This document shows, piece after piece, positions 24,401-35,300 of a stretch of DNA of 64,000 nucleotides. Both the position numbers and the translations under genes were made by a program. Under the pieces are notes generated by a model that saw nothing but the letters and a program-made list of their open reading frames with translations, was not told the origin of the DNA and made no database searches. The DNA is from Bagarius yarrelli. Its lineage: Eukaryota > Chordata > Actinopteri > Siluriformes > Sisoridae. Each line of letters starts with the position of its first letter. Position 1 is the first letter of the stretch. The stretch lies in assembly GCA_005784505.1 (NCBI GenBank), contig VCAZ01000149.1:611501-675500 (forward strand). Direction: 5' to 3'.

Positions 24401-24861
24401 TGAACATGATGTGTGTTGTGTTTCTTATCCTCTTTTTAGAGCTGGTAGAAGACCCAAAGGCTTCCTGTCTTTCATGTCTTGCACGAGCACACAGAGAGCC
24501 TCAGAAACCATTCGGGCGCCTCAGAAACCCACCATTATCACATCCCGTAAGGAGTGGAGACGAGCCGCACCAAGTACCTCAGCACCACTTTCATCTTCAA
24601 CTCAACTTCAACCTTCACATGTAACTGCCACATATCCAACTTTACTACATGTTCTTTTTGTGCTCTCTTTAATCGTTTTCTTATTGTAATATCAACTTTT
24701 TTGTTTTTATTTTAAATAAGCAGTCGAGCTCACACTTGCAGGCCGAGACACCGAGCGCGGACCCGAGCGCAGCAGGAGCAGACAAAGAGCCCACGAGCAT
24801 CTCTGCATTCTTCTTTAATGACATCTTCACCGCCGTGGACGAACAGGATGAGTTAGACTGA
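15420..24861 (+). CDS. bdp1: TFIIIB subunit B'' (BDP1 homolog)
   Basis: The 25 coding exons are 15420-15874, 15982-16747, 16854-16966, 17432-17491, 17618-17758, 18286-18419, 18513-18607, 18707-18761, 18920-19051, 19153-19290, 19440-19500, 19616-19724, 20280-20407, 20512-20857, 21184-21315, 21489-21525, 21639-21719, 22005-22620, 22721-22860, 23006-23118, 23214-23404, 23521-23708, 23794-24166, 24440-24620 and 24724-24861. They sum to 4,923 nt, 1,640 aa, with every phase matching. Diagnostic segments: N-terminal SRISVRPNV; KMTMRELIYYLP; PRVKVAEDGSIILDEE (read as SLIIDEE here); FERGSTTTYSSFRK; the Myb/SANT core TDMFFLAISMVGTDFSMIGQ and LFPHRARIEIK (about residues 555-600); RGPKPKPNLMR; GRRPKGFLSFM; C-terminal FFFNDIF. 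BDP1 joins TBP and BRF1/BRF2 to open Pol III promoters. It is shorter than human BDP1 (about 2,600 aa), lacking the long internal repeats. Two introns appear to use GC donors (after 19051 and 21719), and the exon 10 end at 19290 is the one that keeps frame. Confidence 0.93.
15519..15803 (+). repeat. 33-bp coding minisatellite in bdp1 exon 2 (first coding exon)
   Basis: Eight complete 33-bp units plus a partial ninth encode tandem VPEVQAGAQEI undecapeptides (about residues 34-121 of the protein), ending with VPEIQAGE. Units are nearly identical; sporadic C-to-A and G-to-T changes (GTACCA, AGTTCA) mark units 6 and 8. Because 33 is a multiple of three, all frames stay open, which produces spurious overlapping frames on both strands. 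Confidence 0.95.
16970..17430 (+). repeat. degenerate tandem repeat in bdp1 intron (ACACACAGGCCACACC type)
   Basis: The first 300 bases (about 16985-17240) contain roughly five imperfect copies of a 60-75 bp unit centred on CAGACACACAGGCCACACC and CTTTTATCAATCACC. They are non-coding and lie between exons 3 and 4. Confidence 0.65.
19850..20225 (+). repeat. decayed ATGG tetranucleotide microsatellite in bdp1 intron
   Basis: Long run of GGATGGATGAATGG/ATAGATAG-like tetranucleotide sequence with many substitutions, between exons 12 and 13. Flanked by a short (AAT) tract at 19810-19826. Confidence 0.85.
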
Positions 24862-25020
24862 GTAGACAGGGACAGATCAGAGACAACTAACTGGGAATTG
24901 GAGTAGATTTACGCCAGCTGTTACTCATTCAGTGTGTGACAGAATTAGGAAGAAACACTTGTATACATGTTTTATATATCGATAAAATAAGGTGACATTA
25001 AATTATCACACGATTTCTTC
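24862..25020 (+). other. bdp1 proximal 3' UTR
   Basis: Follows the TGA stop at 24859-24861. The sequence has no coding character. Likely poly(A) signals lie further right (AATAAA at 25464-25469 and 25570-25575). The site used is not known. Confidence 0.5.
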
Positions 25021-25174
25021 TCCTCTTCGCTTCTTCAGTATCATTGATGATGCCACTGCTCAAATGGGAGCTACAGGTCCAGCTGGAGATCAGGATTTTC
25101 CCCAGCTGCTTCCCAATGCCCTAATCTCAGAAAAACATAAAACTAAGACCAAAGATCAGTTCTTTATCAAATGA
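25021..25174 (+). pseudogene. stray duplicate of bdp1 coding exon 22
   Basis: Right after a TCTTCGCTTCTTCAG acceptor (ends 25039), the translation reads IIDDATAQMGATGPAGDQDF and QLLPNALISEKHK. This closely matches exon 22 at 23521-23708 (VIEDATVDMGATGPDGDQVF and QLLPTALIPVSEKRK). The preceding intronic bases are also shared (TCTCTTTGCTTCTTCAG against CCTCTTCGCTTCTTCAG). The copy then runs to a stop (TGA, 25172-25174) with no donor site at the corresponding place. It lies about 160 bp downstream of the gene's stop codon, so it is a partial tandem duplication of an intron/exon segment, now probably in the 3' UTR. Confidence 0.85.
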
Positions 25175-26130
25175 TCAGTGCAACACCAATCAAGGTGTAG
25201 TTCAGTGTTTTGGGGATTTTATTTATTTTATTTTATTTTTTATATTTTACCTCAATTTTAAAAAGCACTAAAGTTCCTCATCCAGTTTATTATTTTATCA
25301 TACTCTCTATACTGCCACAGCATTCTGCTGCGTAAATATTGGTGGTTAAATCAGTGTTATGCCAAGTTTTATGATGTTTTATTTTATGTTTAACCTTTTA
25401 GTGTTTTAAAATGGAACCACGCTCTCTTTCACGAATTGCTTCTGCTGCCTTCTGTAAATATGTTAATAAAAATTTATTATGTGCTTTTTGTCAGATATTA
25501 ATTGCTTTGCAAACTTTCACTCACTGACTCATTTCTCAAAATGTTTTAAAGCTTACCTGCACAACTATAAATAAAGTGACTGCGTCACAGAACAGACCAC
25601 TGTTAGAAACAGTTGAATGGGAAATACATTAAACTTGCAGCATTACATTTCACCTGGAATGATAAATGGAAAGAACAAGGTGTATTTTTATTGTGAGAAA
25701 GGAAGTGAGACGAGACTGAGATGCTGGGTTACTTGTTTTTCTGGAACTATAGGAGTATGAGGGTGTGTGTAGGTGTGAAGTGTGTGTGTGTGTGTGTGTG
25801 TGTGTATGGGCTTGGATTACTTCTCTCCATGTGAGCAGCAGTAATAATTGTGTCAGCCACACCTGTCCGAGATTAAACTTCTGGGAAAAAAATGCACCTT
25901 TTGTCTGCTGGTTGAGGTACAACTCAAAACTGAACAGTGGGTAAAATATGAAAATGGGTTTTATTTATTACAGGTTTTCGAATATCTGATTTGATGCCAC
26001 CCCTTTATTAGGCCAAATTTATATATGTATATAATAGAATTATCAGACATATTTCCTATGAACCCTACAATCACTGATTCAGGATTTTTAAACACCAATT
26101 AACCTTTTTATTTACATTCACTTTTCTATC
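25175..26130. other. intergenic, 3' flank of bdp1
   Basis: AT-rich with two AATAAA signals (25464, 25570). A (GT)n microsatellite lies at 25781-25806. No gene seen. Confidence 0.5.
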
Positions 26131-26232
26131 ATTTAGCAGATGACTGTATTCAGAACAACATATATCTCTCTTTTATTCAGCTGAGCAGTTTGAAGGTTGT
26201 GGCCTTGCTCAGGGTCTTGGTGGTACTAGGAA
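26131..26232 (-). mobile_element. SINE fragment (antisense)
   Basis: Contains CATTTAGCAGATGACTGTAT and GGTTGTGGCCTTGCTCAGGG, matching the body and tail of the SINE at 3322-3512 in the same orientation. It is strongly decayed and lacks the tRNA-like head. Confidence 0.5.
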
Positions 26233-26489
26233 TAAAACACCCTTTCCCTATTTCTAACCACTGGAGGGCACCATGTGTCTAAGGAACATTTTATCCCAGC
26301 TCCAGGGTTCCACAGTTTATTATAAGATCATTTTTTGGTTTACTCATTTTTGTTGGTGACCCTAAACTGTGTTAGGTGGAAAATATTGTATGTGTGTGAG
26401 AGAAAGAGAGAAAGAAAACAAAAGTGGATATGGGAGCAGGGTGTCCTGGGATGGGCCCGTTCTTGGTGTATTTTCACCTTGTTTTTCCA

Positions 26490-26795
26490 AAAGAGTTCAA
26501 GAAGCTTTATTGTCATTTCAACCATATATAGCAGACACAGTACACAGTGAAATGAAACGTTTCTTCAGAACCTCTTGGTGCTAGACAAAACAACACATAA
26601 TTACACAAAACAATAACCACAAAGAGCCACTTAACAGAACAACCCAAAGCTAAAGACTTAAAGTAAATGGTCTTAGCAACATAAAGTGCATGTGTGTAAA
26701 CTGGTGCAAACAGTGTGAGACAGACAGTCCAATAAACAGTACAAACATTACAACAGACTATACAGTACAAAAAACAGGACACTGTACGGAACGTT
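26490..26795. repeat. interspersed repeat, unclassified
   Basis: Begins TTCAAGAAGCTTTATTGTCA and continues with ACACAGTGAAATGAAACG, a stretch I recognise as a widespread fish repeat. It has no coding capacity; the minus-strand open frame at 26513-26782 is incidental. Confidence 0.45.
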
Positions 26796-27089
26796 CTCGT
26801 GTTTTAATGTTTTAATGTTCTTGGGGTTAATTCTAGGCTTGATCCAGCATAACACAGAGGAAGTATGTGATAATAAATTTTTTTTTTAAAAACAAAGTTG
26901 GGAACATAACAAACATTTAAACTAATAAATTCTAACTAATAAAAAACTAATAAACAATAAACTAATAATAAATTTTTATGCACAATATGAAGTAATTTTT
27001 AATTTGATGTCAGCTACAGGTCTGAAAACGGCGGTGAAAACATGATGGAAGGACTCACTCCCTTTTAGCCCGGAGGACGCAGGGCCTGT

Positions 27090-27680
27090 GAGTTCCAACT
27101 TTTCTACTTTGAATTAGTCCGTTTTAAATGAGTCTTGTCCCACAGGACACAGGGGCACTTCTGTGTCACAGAATCATGCCGATGAGTGATGCACTGTTGT
27201 CTTCGGCCTTGTCCCTAACACACAGAGATTTCTCTAGTTTCGCTTAATCTTTTGATGATGTTATGCACTGTAGATAAAATTTGATGTTGAGGAATGTTGT
27301 TAAAGTATTCTACAATCGTTTTACACAATCTTCCAAGGTTAGAGAGCTTCTGCCCGTCTTTATTTCTGAAAGAAAGACGTCCTTTTTCAGCTAATCATGG
27401 TACAGATATGATTTCTATTAACTTAATTAGTTGCTAATTTTTCTTTCAACTGAATAAAACATTTTGTTGCCTTCATGCAAACTATCTTAAAACCTGTAGC
27501 GGGAATCAATGCATTAAAATGTGAAATTTCTCAGTTTACATAACTGAGGAATTTGTTACGTTATCCATGTTCTATTGTAAATAAAATATTGGCTTATGTA
27601 ATTTAAAAGTCTTTCAGTTTTTATTCGATTAAAATCTTAAAAAAACGTCCCAACTTTTTTTTTGGAATTTAGGTTGTACT
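27090..27680 (+). mobile_element. Tc1-like DNA transposon end, decayed
   Basis: GAGTGATGCACTGTTGTCTT, AGAGATTTCTCTAGTTTCGC and TTTGATGATGTTATGCACTG resemble the internal part of a common fish DNA transposon. The segment ends in a terminal-repeat-like ACGTCCCAAC followed by a T run and GGAATTTAGGTTG at about 27645-27675. The same terminal type recurs near 31810-31835 and 32089-32130. There is no transposase. Confidence 0.5.
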
Positions 27681-29104
27681 TACTCTTATAGATCCTCTTA
27701 GGGTTGTATAACACAGGGATGAGGGTAATGTGTGTGTATGTGTGTGTGTCTCTCTCATGCACTAATTAAGATAATTAACCCAAACTAGCAGTCTGGAGTA
27801 CAGTTACACATTTTTTTCTAATAAGGGTGATAATTATTGTATGTGTGTTTGTGTATGTGTGTGAGAGAGAAAGATAAAACAGAATGCAATTGTTGTAGGT
27901 ATGTTCATATCCTAGTTCCTAAACTGGTTTTACATTTTACATAAAAGATTTTATCTCACGTGTACAAACCAGTGTAAACCAGTCGAGCCGTGTTGATTAT
28001 TATGTTTGTCAACATGCCAGTGATGTTCAACACTAGTCTTATTATATAGTTTTATTATTTTTAAAGTGACCTGCTTTAAAGTTTAGACTTTAGACCATGA
28101 AAGAATTCTTTAAAAGATTATGAAGTGTAACATCATAGATATTATGGGCTCTTGCGTCTACACATGCAAATGTTTTTGTTAAGGAATTATTATAATGATG
28201 ATGCTGTCTTAGAGGTCGGATATTCTGAAAAGATCTTGCGTCAGGATTAAATGAGCTTTTTGTTAAAGTGAATGCTATCTTAGTAGCTTGTGAAGGTGTT
28301 CTCTTAGCAGAGAGGGCCACAACAAATTTGGGATGGGATGGCACACCAAACAGTCAAACAAAAACAACAATAATCGAGCAAACAAACACATAATTTAAAC
28401 AAGGGCAGTAAAAGCTACAGAAGGCACAAACTGGTGGAATCATTTGGGATGGCCACCAACAAATGTTTGTGGAAACAAATAAATAATCAATCAAACACAA
28501 TCGATCATTTTTTCAAACACATTATACATTTATAAGCATTTTTGGGCGTAAATAAAGCTACTCTGGTGGCAAAAACTATGATCATTTTTTGGTGTCTGCA
28601 TTTTTTTCTTATACATTATAAGCTATTGTAAATGTACATTATACTTTTATTCTAATAGTAGCACTGCTAAATCCAAGGACATAACAAATACAATACATGC
28701 CACTGACTGTAATCTAAAGTGACCAGTCTGTCGATTTAAACCGTTTATGTGCCAGCAGTAACTGAGACCTCTAGTGTTCACTCAATATAATTACACTAGA
28801 TACTATCTATTTGATCAGGTAGTCAGCAGAGTTTAGCTCCAACATGCCTTAACACACCTGCCTGTAAGTTTCAGGTTTACTTAGCAAGATCTTGATTAGC
28901 TAGTGTAGGTGTGTTTGATTAGGGTTTGAGATAGACTTTGCAGCACAGTAGCCCTCCAGGATTAAGTTTGCTCACCTAGATTAGATCATTATATTAATAA
29001 AAGAGGTAATTTTATAATATGAACCACATGATTCCAGGTGGAATCCTGAATAACACATTTTATTGTTGAGAGCTTTATTTGTTATAGTCTGTTTGTTTTT
29101 TATT
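27681..29104. other. intergenic, nothing recognised
   Basis: AT-rich with short GT-rich patches near 27730-27760 and 27838-27875. No exon-like sequence was found on either strand. Confidence 0.5.
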
Positions 29105-29245
29105 GCAGTCTAAAAACAAATGAGTTCAGTGGTTACCACTGTTTTGCCGCTAAGCAAGGCCCTTAACCTCCAATTGCTCAGTTGTATAAAAGAGCTAAAT
29201 GTAAGTCGCTTTGGATAAGGGCGTCCGCCAAAATGCTCCAAATTC
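29105..29245 (+). mobile_element. SINE (sense), head partly lost
   Basis: The body CTAAGCAAGGCCCTTAACCT and CAATTGCTCAGTTGTATAAA leads to the shared tail AATGTAAGTCGCTTTGGATA then AGGGCGTCCGCCAAAATGC. Same 3' module as the elements at 3322, 4183 and 59590. Confidence 0.65.
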
Positions 29246-29998
29246 AAATGAAAAAAAAAAATCACTAACACTATATAAGGCGTTTCACGTTTGGAAAAAA
29301 AGGCAATTGTTCCCTGAAGCATGTAGAAGAAGCAGTAAAGCTGATTTAATGGTGACTCAAAAATGACCAGAACTTTTCAAGTGACGTGACTGTCTGGCCT
29401 TCCCTCTCACACCGCAGTCTCACTTGCTAGTGAGGTGTTGGTTTATTATTTCTTCCTATTCAGACTTTATTTGTTTAAGACTCCACATTCCGGTATAACG
29501 AAGACTACGCCGTCATCAAACTGTTTTTACAGTTTGCAGTTCGACCAGTTTTTCTGTGCTTTTTTTGCTTTTTTTTTGTTTCTTTGTTAGTTAACACGAA
29601 ATGATTCACATATGTAGAACTGTAGATAAGAGCTGAAGTGTGAGGAAAAGCAGACAAGATAAAGTTTAGCAACAGATTCCCAAGAAACATGACTTTTACA
29701 GTTCAACACCACCAATTCAAAAGAAATGTAAATAAACAGAATTATTTACATTAAATTGTTAAAAACACTATAATACTAAAGTTGTACTCAATCCCACATC
29801 TAAGTGTAATAAAACTTTCTTTGAAATTCATATCTGGTCGTCAGTCACTGATGTTCTGAATTTGATTGTGGCTTTTATAGTTTCCTTCTTCATTAAACCC
29901 ACAAGACTTTAATAGAAGAAAGAAGTTACTTCAATAATTTTTTCCATATTTATGCCACTTTGTCACAATAAAGGATGCCAAAACTCAGATATAGAAAG
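29246..29998. other. intergenic, nothing recognised
   Basis: AT-rich sequence. No gene-like open frame, RNA gene or recognisable repeat was identified. Confidence 0.5.
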
Positions 29999-30122
29999 AA
30001 ATTCGGCAGACGCCCTTATCCACAGCGACTAACATTTATCTCATTTATACAGCTGGTGCTGGGAATCGAACCCCGATCTTTCAATTAGAAGTTCAACACC
30101 TTAACCAATGTGCTACCATTTC
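29999..30122 (-). mobile_element. tRNA-derived SINE (antisense)
   Basis: On the minus strand the head reads ATGGTAGCACATTGGTTAAG then GTGTTGAAC, with a good B box (GGGGTTCGATTCCCAGC, reverse of about 30056-30072) and the shared tail (GCTGTGGATAAGGGCGTCTG) at the left end. There is no cloverleaf, so it is not a tRNA gene. Confidence 0.7.
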
Positions 30123-31737
30123 ACTTTTTTTTTTAATAAATGTGTGTGGGTAAACATATAACTACAGAGCTGGAGAATGCACCCTTTAGGTGACACCGCT
30201 CTTTTATAGAACCAAATTTAAATGCAAATTTCTTTAACTTTTTAATCTTCATGCATCAAACAGACAATAAAAGTAATACACACACCTGTAGACACACACA
30301 GGTCTTCAAGGCTTATTCACTATCATCTCATCAAAGTCAGAGTCCTCTTCCATGGCTACAGGCAGAACATTCTTCACTTATAAAAGAAAAGGGATTGAAC
30401 TCAACCCTGTATATTATTAACACATGCCTTTTAGCTGTTTATTTCAACAAAGCTCAGGTTGTGCTAGTGGTTTCAATTTTTAGCAGCTAATGTTTAGTTA
30501 CCATGACAAATTCTAATAGAGAAGATCGCACATGCTTTTTTTTGGTGTGTGTATGTTTTATAATAATTAATTTTTTATATGTTTGTACTGATACAGAACG
30601 TAAGTAATTAATAGCATCAGTGTAGCACGTAATGAATGTTAACATGTCAAACATTTTACAGTTAGAAAAGCTAACATGAGAAACATTGTTGGATAATATT
30701 AGCATATTAAACTACATCACAAATAATTTGCGTAGCTGTGGCATTTACCCACTCTGTAATTAAACATCAGGGCTGTGTTTGTGTTGTAGGTGTGAGCTGC
30801 AAATAAAAAAAACATGACATTCTTTGTCTTACATTTTTGGCGCATTAATATGAAAAAAATCCAATTCTGCATCTGATAAAAACAAAAAATAAAAAAACAT
30901 TAATATAATATATCCGTGTCTGCAGCTGGATAAACGATCTGCAAGCCTACGCAATTCCACATACACACCCGAAGAAACAAAGGAACATGTCTGGTGTATG
31001 TGTGTATGTGTTCTGCGTGGGCTAAACCCATTTAAACAATACGTTTAGTGAGATATTAATCAGCCTCGGATTATTAGCCTGGCTTGCTTTTGAAGACAGG
31101 TGTATGTGGAAACCTGTCTAAAACAATAAAAGGCTTTGTATCAGACTGACAGGTAATCATATAGACTGACAGGTATTAAGATACTCATATTACTTTGTAA
31201 TACTTAAATTACTTTAAACATAATAATAAGGTATTAATTATAAGGTAATTATTAAGGTTTTACCTAAATACACGTTTATGCGTTTGACAGACGACGATGA
31301 TGATGAAATAACATCAGTATTATGTTTAGCAAGGTGAGTTCTGATTTGTGATTCGTCCGCTTGTTCAGCTTTTTTTAATGAGTTTGGATTTTTCTTTGTT
31401 GTGATGAAATGTATCCTTAGCATTACATTACATTACATCCATAAACAACCCTGTGTAGAATCGACATAAAATCAGAATGTAATGATTGACAAATGGCATA
31501 AACCCATAAAACATAAAAACATAAATGTGTAAACTGACAAAATGGAAGATTTTAAAGACAAACGCAGCTTTTTACAGATTTGTGAACCTCTGCCCGGCTT
31601 TAGTCTATAAGATGTACTCTTTGTATGCAATCATGTTTCCATTTAAACTAATTAAATGTTCTATAAGCTTTTCCAGCCTTTTCTTGTTTGTGTCCTATTC
31701 TTCTGTTCTATTGTTCTGTTCTATTATGACTTAAAAT
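30123..31737. other. intergenic, nothing recognised
   Basis: AT-rich. Contains short CACACA and CATTACATTACATTACAT (31423-31437) microsatellite stretches. No gene seen. Confidence 0.5.
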
Positions 31738-32200
31738 GAGTTTATGAGATTTGCAAATCATTGCATTTGCTTTTCATGCTGATTACACACGACATCCTAA
31801 CCTTTTGAAATTGGGGTTATACAAAATCATACAGAGCTTAACAGTCTGTATGTGCTATATTTAAGAGTTACAATAAAATACTATAATAAACTTGAGTGAC
31901 TATAGGAAGAGGACAAATATTGGCAGACAGATAAGTGATTAATATGAAACAATCTGACAGTCAAAGCAAATAAATAAAATGTAAGAAATGAATAAATGTA
32001 TGTAAAGAAACACTCTAAAGTGTTTAAAATAACAAAAAGTTTTTAATAGAGAGGACTTTTGTCAATGACATTCATTTTATTAATAAATACAAACCCCAGT
32101 TCCAATGAAGTTGGGATGTTGTGTAAAACGCCACAAAGACAAGATATGCAATAATTAAACTGATAAACTGATAAACACCAGTTTGGAACATTTCACAGAG
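31738..32200. mobile_element. facing DNA-transposon terminal repeats, no transposase
   Basis: 31745-31835 has TTTGCAAATCATTGCATTTG and ends with TTTTGAAATTGGGGTTATA. 32089-32130 begins AAACCCCAGTTCCAATGAAG then TTGGGATGTTGTGTAAAA. These look like right and left ends of the Tc1-like family seen at 27090-27680. The 250 bp between them is AT-rich and unremarkable. Confidence 0.5.
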
Positions 32201-32499
32201 AAAGAGCGGAATTGTTCCTTGGGGGATCTATAGCGCACTATCTGATGCGATACTGTGGCTGTTTGGTTATAATTTTATCACTAATAGTATCGATCTTAGA
32301 GTTAAAGTAGTTTATAAAAATCATTACTGCTGTGCTGTTGGGAAATGTCAACACATGTTGATGCTTTATTTTTTGTTAATTTAGCTACTGTTTTGAAAAA
32401 TACAGTTTGTTATTATGTACAGTATGTTTGTTTTCTACTAGAAGAGATTAAAAGTAATCATATCTAGCAGTTTTTAAAGCTTTTCTGTTGGATAGGATA

Positions 32500-33112
32500 T
32501 ACTTTCTATTTCTATACCAGAAATGCATCCAGTTTAGTTTTCCTCCAGCTGTGCTCCATTTTCCAAATGTGTGTTCATTAAACCACTGTGTCAAACTGTT
32601 TTCCTCAATTTTCCTTAAGCGTAAAAAGGAGCAACCGTATCTAAAATACTAGAAAAGACATACTTTCATATGAGTCCATATTTTGTATTACATCTTGATG
32701 TTTTTCCATGCTAATGGATATGCTGAGGAATTGAGATAAATCAGGAAGATCACTTCCGTGGTAGAAATGATGGTTCTAACATACTTGTAACAAGGAGTAG
32801 AATGTACAGTTTTAACACCAAGATTAGATAATGATCTGAGATATTATCAATTTGCTGGAGAATTTCAACATCATTAACATCTTTGCTGAGAAATACTAAA
32901 AATATTGTTATAAATTGCCGCAACACCTTCCCCTTTTAGCTTGTGAACATGGCTCATGTTTATAACAGTAATGTTTGTGGTGTAAACTCCTTTAAAATAA
33001 TGTAATCATCCAGTTTTAGCCAAGTTTCTGTCAAACAGAGCAAATCTAGGTTATGATCAATGATCATATCATTTACAAAAAGTGCTTTACCCAAGCAAGA
33101 ATTGGGGTGGGG
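32500..33112. repeat. interspersed repeat, unclassified
   Basis: GTTTTAGCCAAGTTTCTGTC and ATCTAGGTTATGATCAATGA near 33014-33063, and related sequence at 33905-34075 (ATTAAAATCACCAACAATTA, GTCTGTATGGTGTCCTGGTA), resemble parts of one long fish repeat interrupted by other insertions. There is no readable protein. Assignment is tentative. Confidence 0.3.
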
Positions 33113-33119
33113 TTTACCA

Positions 33120-33235
33120 TTTCGTGAACAACTGCAGTGGTTGAGGTGCTGGACTGCTTATTGGAAGATCAGGGTTTGATTCCATTGGAAGCATGGAATA
33201 AGGATAAGGGTGTTCACCAAATAACCAAATACTAC
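33120..33235 (+). mobile_element. tRNA-derived SINE (sense), decayed
   Basis: GCAGTGGTTGAGGTGCTGGA resembles the A-box head, and CAGGGTTTGATTCC (33171-33184) the B box. The tail AAGGATAAGGGTGTTCACCA is a decayed form of the shared tail module. Confidence 0.55.
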
Positions 33236-33504
33236 AATAATTTAAAAACAAGGTTCTTCAATATACAATTCAACAACAGTAGGTACTCCTTCATCTACAG
33301 TCTATAATATCATCAGAAGATTCTGAGAATAAAGGAAAATCTTTGCACATAAGCAGCAAAGCCTAAAACCAATACTGAATGGCCGTGTTTTTCGTTAAAG
33401 GATATTGTCATTACAGGCTCAGGAACATGAAAACCATCGTCAGTTAATACAGTTCCTTACAACATTTACAAGTATAAGTTAATAAATGTACCCTTCAAAG
33501 TGTA

Positions 33505-34160
33505 AGCCGTACATTAACAACACCCAGAAATGCTGATGGGTTCTCTGGGCCCCAACTTATCTGAGATCGACTGAGACAAAGTGGAAAAGTAAGCTGTTTT
33601 CTGATGAGTTGACTTTTTAAATTGTTTTTGATCAGAGCAAAGTTCAAAACCAGCATCTGTGATAGTATGGGGTTGTGTTAGTGCCCATAGAATGGGTAAG
33701 GCACCATTGATGCTAAAAGATTCACACGGGTTTTGGAGCAAACATACGCTGCTATTTAAGTACGTTTTTTTTTTTAAAAGAAAATGCCAAGCTACATTCT
33801 GCACGTTATAGCAGGGTGGCTTAGTAGTAAAAGACTGCCGGTACTAGACTGATCTGTCTGCAGTCCTCAGCTGTCTCCTATTGAAAATGTGTGGCACGCA
33901 GACCTGAATTCGGTCTATCAACATGGATATTAAAATCACCAACAATTAAGCCTTTATCTGCAGTCAGTGTTAACTTTGATAAAAAAATCAGCAAATTCTT
34001 CAATAAAGTCTGTATGGTGTCCTGGTAGGCTGTATACAGTAGCAGTACAAATATCTAACTTGGAACCTGCTTTCTGAGAAGTATATTTTTTTATATTTAA
34101 GGTTTTATACAACTCAGTTCCCAAACACTAATTGTGTGTTGTTAAAGTTTTTTTCTCCAC
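33505..34160 (+). mobile_element. Tc1-like DNA transposon relic with a later insertion
   Basis: Nucleotide segments correspond to a DDE_3 transposase coding region: CAAAGTTCAAAACCAGCATC, TGGGGTTGTGTTAGTGCCCA (33669-33688), GTTTTGGAGCAAACATACGC, GAAAATGCCAAGCTACATTC and CTCCTATTGAAAATGTGTGG (33867-33892). The 3' part resumes at CTCAGTTCCCAAACACTAAT then TGTGTGTTGTTAAAG (about 34111-34147), so 33905-34075 is probably an inserted piece of another repeat. Frames are broken. Confidence 0.6.
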
Positions 34161-34821
34161 TTTAGTCATTTCATAAGACTGAATGACTGTTTCACAACAA
34201 GAATTTTTCCACTTTAAAAAAAATACTAATGTGTTATGAGTTAATAATGAGATTTAATCTCTCATCTCTACCTAGTTTGTCTTCGTTATTAAAATGTTAA
34301 TCTTCTCCACAATAATCGTTTAAGTGTATTCTTTAAGCACACAAACCTGTTTGCACACACAAAAATATTTTTTTCTGGTATTAAGTACTATAGTACATTG
34401 AGTGGATATTATAGAAAAGTGGTTATTAGCACACAGAATGATTACAGGTTATTAAGGTAAATGTTTTTTTTCCGCAGTGGAATTTTAAAAAGAGAAAATA
34501 TGATAAGGAGGAAGTAAAAGAGGAATAGCAGGATTTTACTGGTGCGGGAAATAGTTTTCTTTTTTAAAATGTTTTCCTCTGAGAGTAGATTTAAACCGGT
34601 TTAGATTCTTATATGGCAATTATTACATGCTTATAAGATATTACAATAGACAGAGTATTATTATTATTATTAAAAAATTCTAATGTAAAATAAAAAATTC
34701 TAAATATGATATTTAATATATTTTTTTTTTATCATGGTCAGTACTAACAATGTCAGTACAGTAATAACAATGTCTTGATAACATTTTTAGATCAGAACAA
34801 AGAACAAGACAGAGACAGAGT

Positions 34822-34825
<4 letters not shown>

Positions 34826-34874
<49 letters not shown>
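34826..34874. repeat. (GA)n microsatellite
   Basis: About 24 uninterrupted GA/AG dinucleotides in otherwise AT-rich spacer (34161-35199), which holds no gene I can see. Confidence 0.95.
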
Positions 34875-34875
<1 letters not shown>

Positions 34876-35199
34876 ATCTGAGGAGAGGAATGTTGTTGTT
34901 GACTCTGTCTCTGCTCTGTTATTATAATTTTAAGGGGCTACATTCCTCTCATGGGCTGAAACATGCCAAATGAAAAATTACCAAACTGTGAGTTCTGTTT
35001 TTGCTGTGACTTTATTGCTTTTCTTTGTGACAGCAAAAATGCCATGAGCTTTGTATCTCGCAGATGTGTGAGGAGAAATTGACTAAACAGGAATAGCTAT
35101 AGAGTCATTTTTTCCATGCCGGTACAGGTTATGCCATTGTCTTGCTCTGACACTCTAACTGATAGCTATTGCACCACAAGTTTTAACATCTTCTTTAGC

Positions 35200-35300
35200 A
35201 AGCTGTAGCTCAGTGGGGGAGGTGTTGGACTGATGGTCATGAGTTTGAATCCCAGGAGCATCAGCTGGGCTCCTGAGCAAGCTGCTTGATTATCTTAGTT
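35200..35300 (+). mobile_element. tRNA-derived SINE head
   Basis: GCTGTAGCTCAGTGGGGGAG (35203-35222) is a good Pol III A box and GAGTTTGAATCCCAGGAG (35241-35258) a B box, with TCCTGAGCAAGCTGCTTGAT following. It does not fold as a tRNA (no acceptor-stem complement), so it is a SINE head and not a tRNA gene. Confidence 0.65.

Noticed and set aside
35203..35258. tRNA gene
   Set aside because: A and B boxes are present but there is no acceptor stem or anticodon arm; it is a SINE head.
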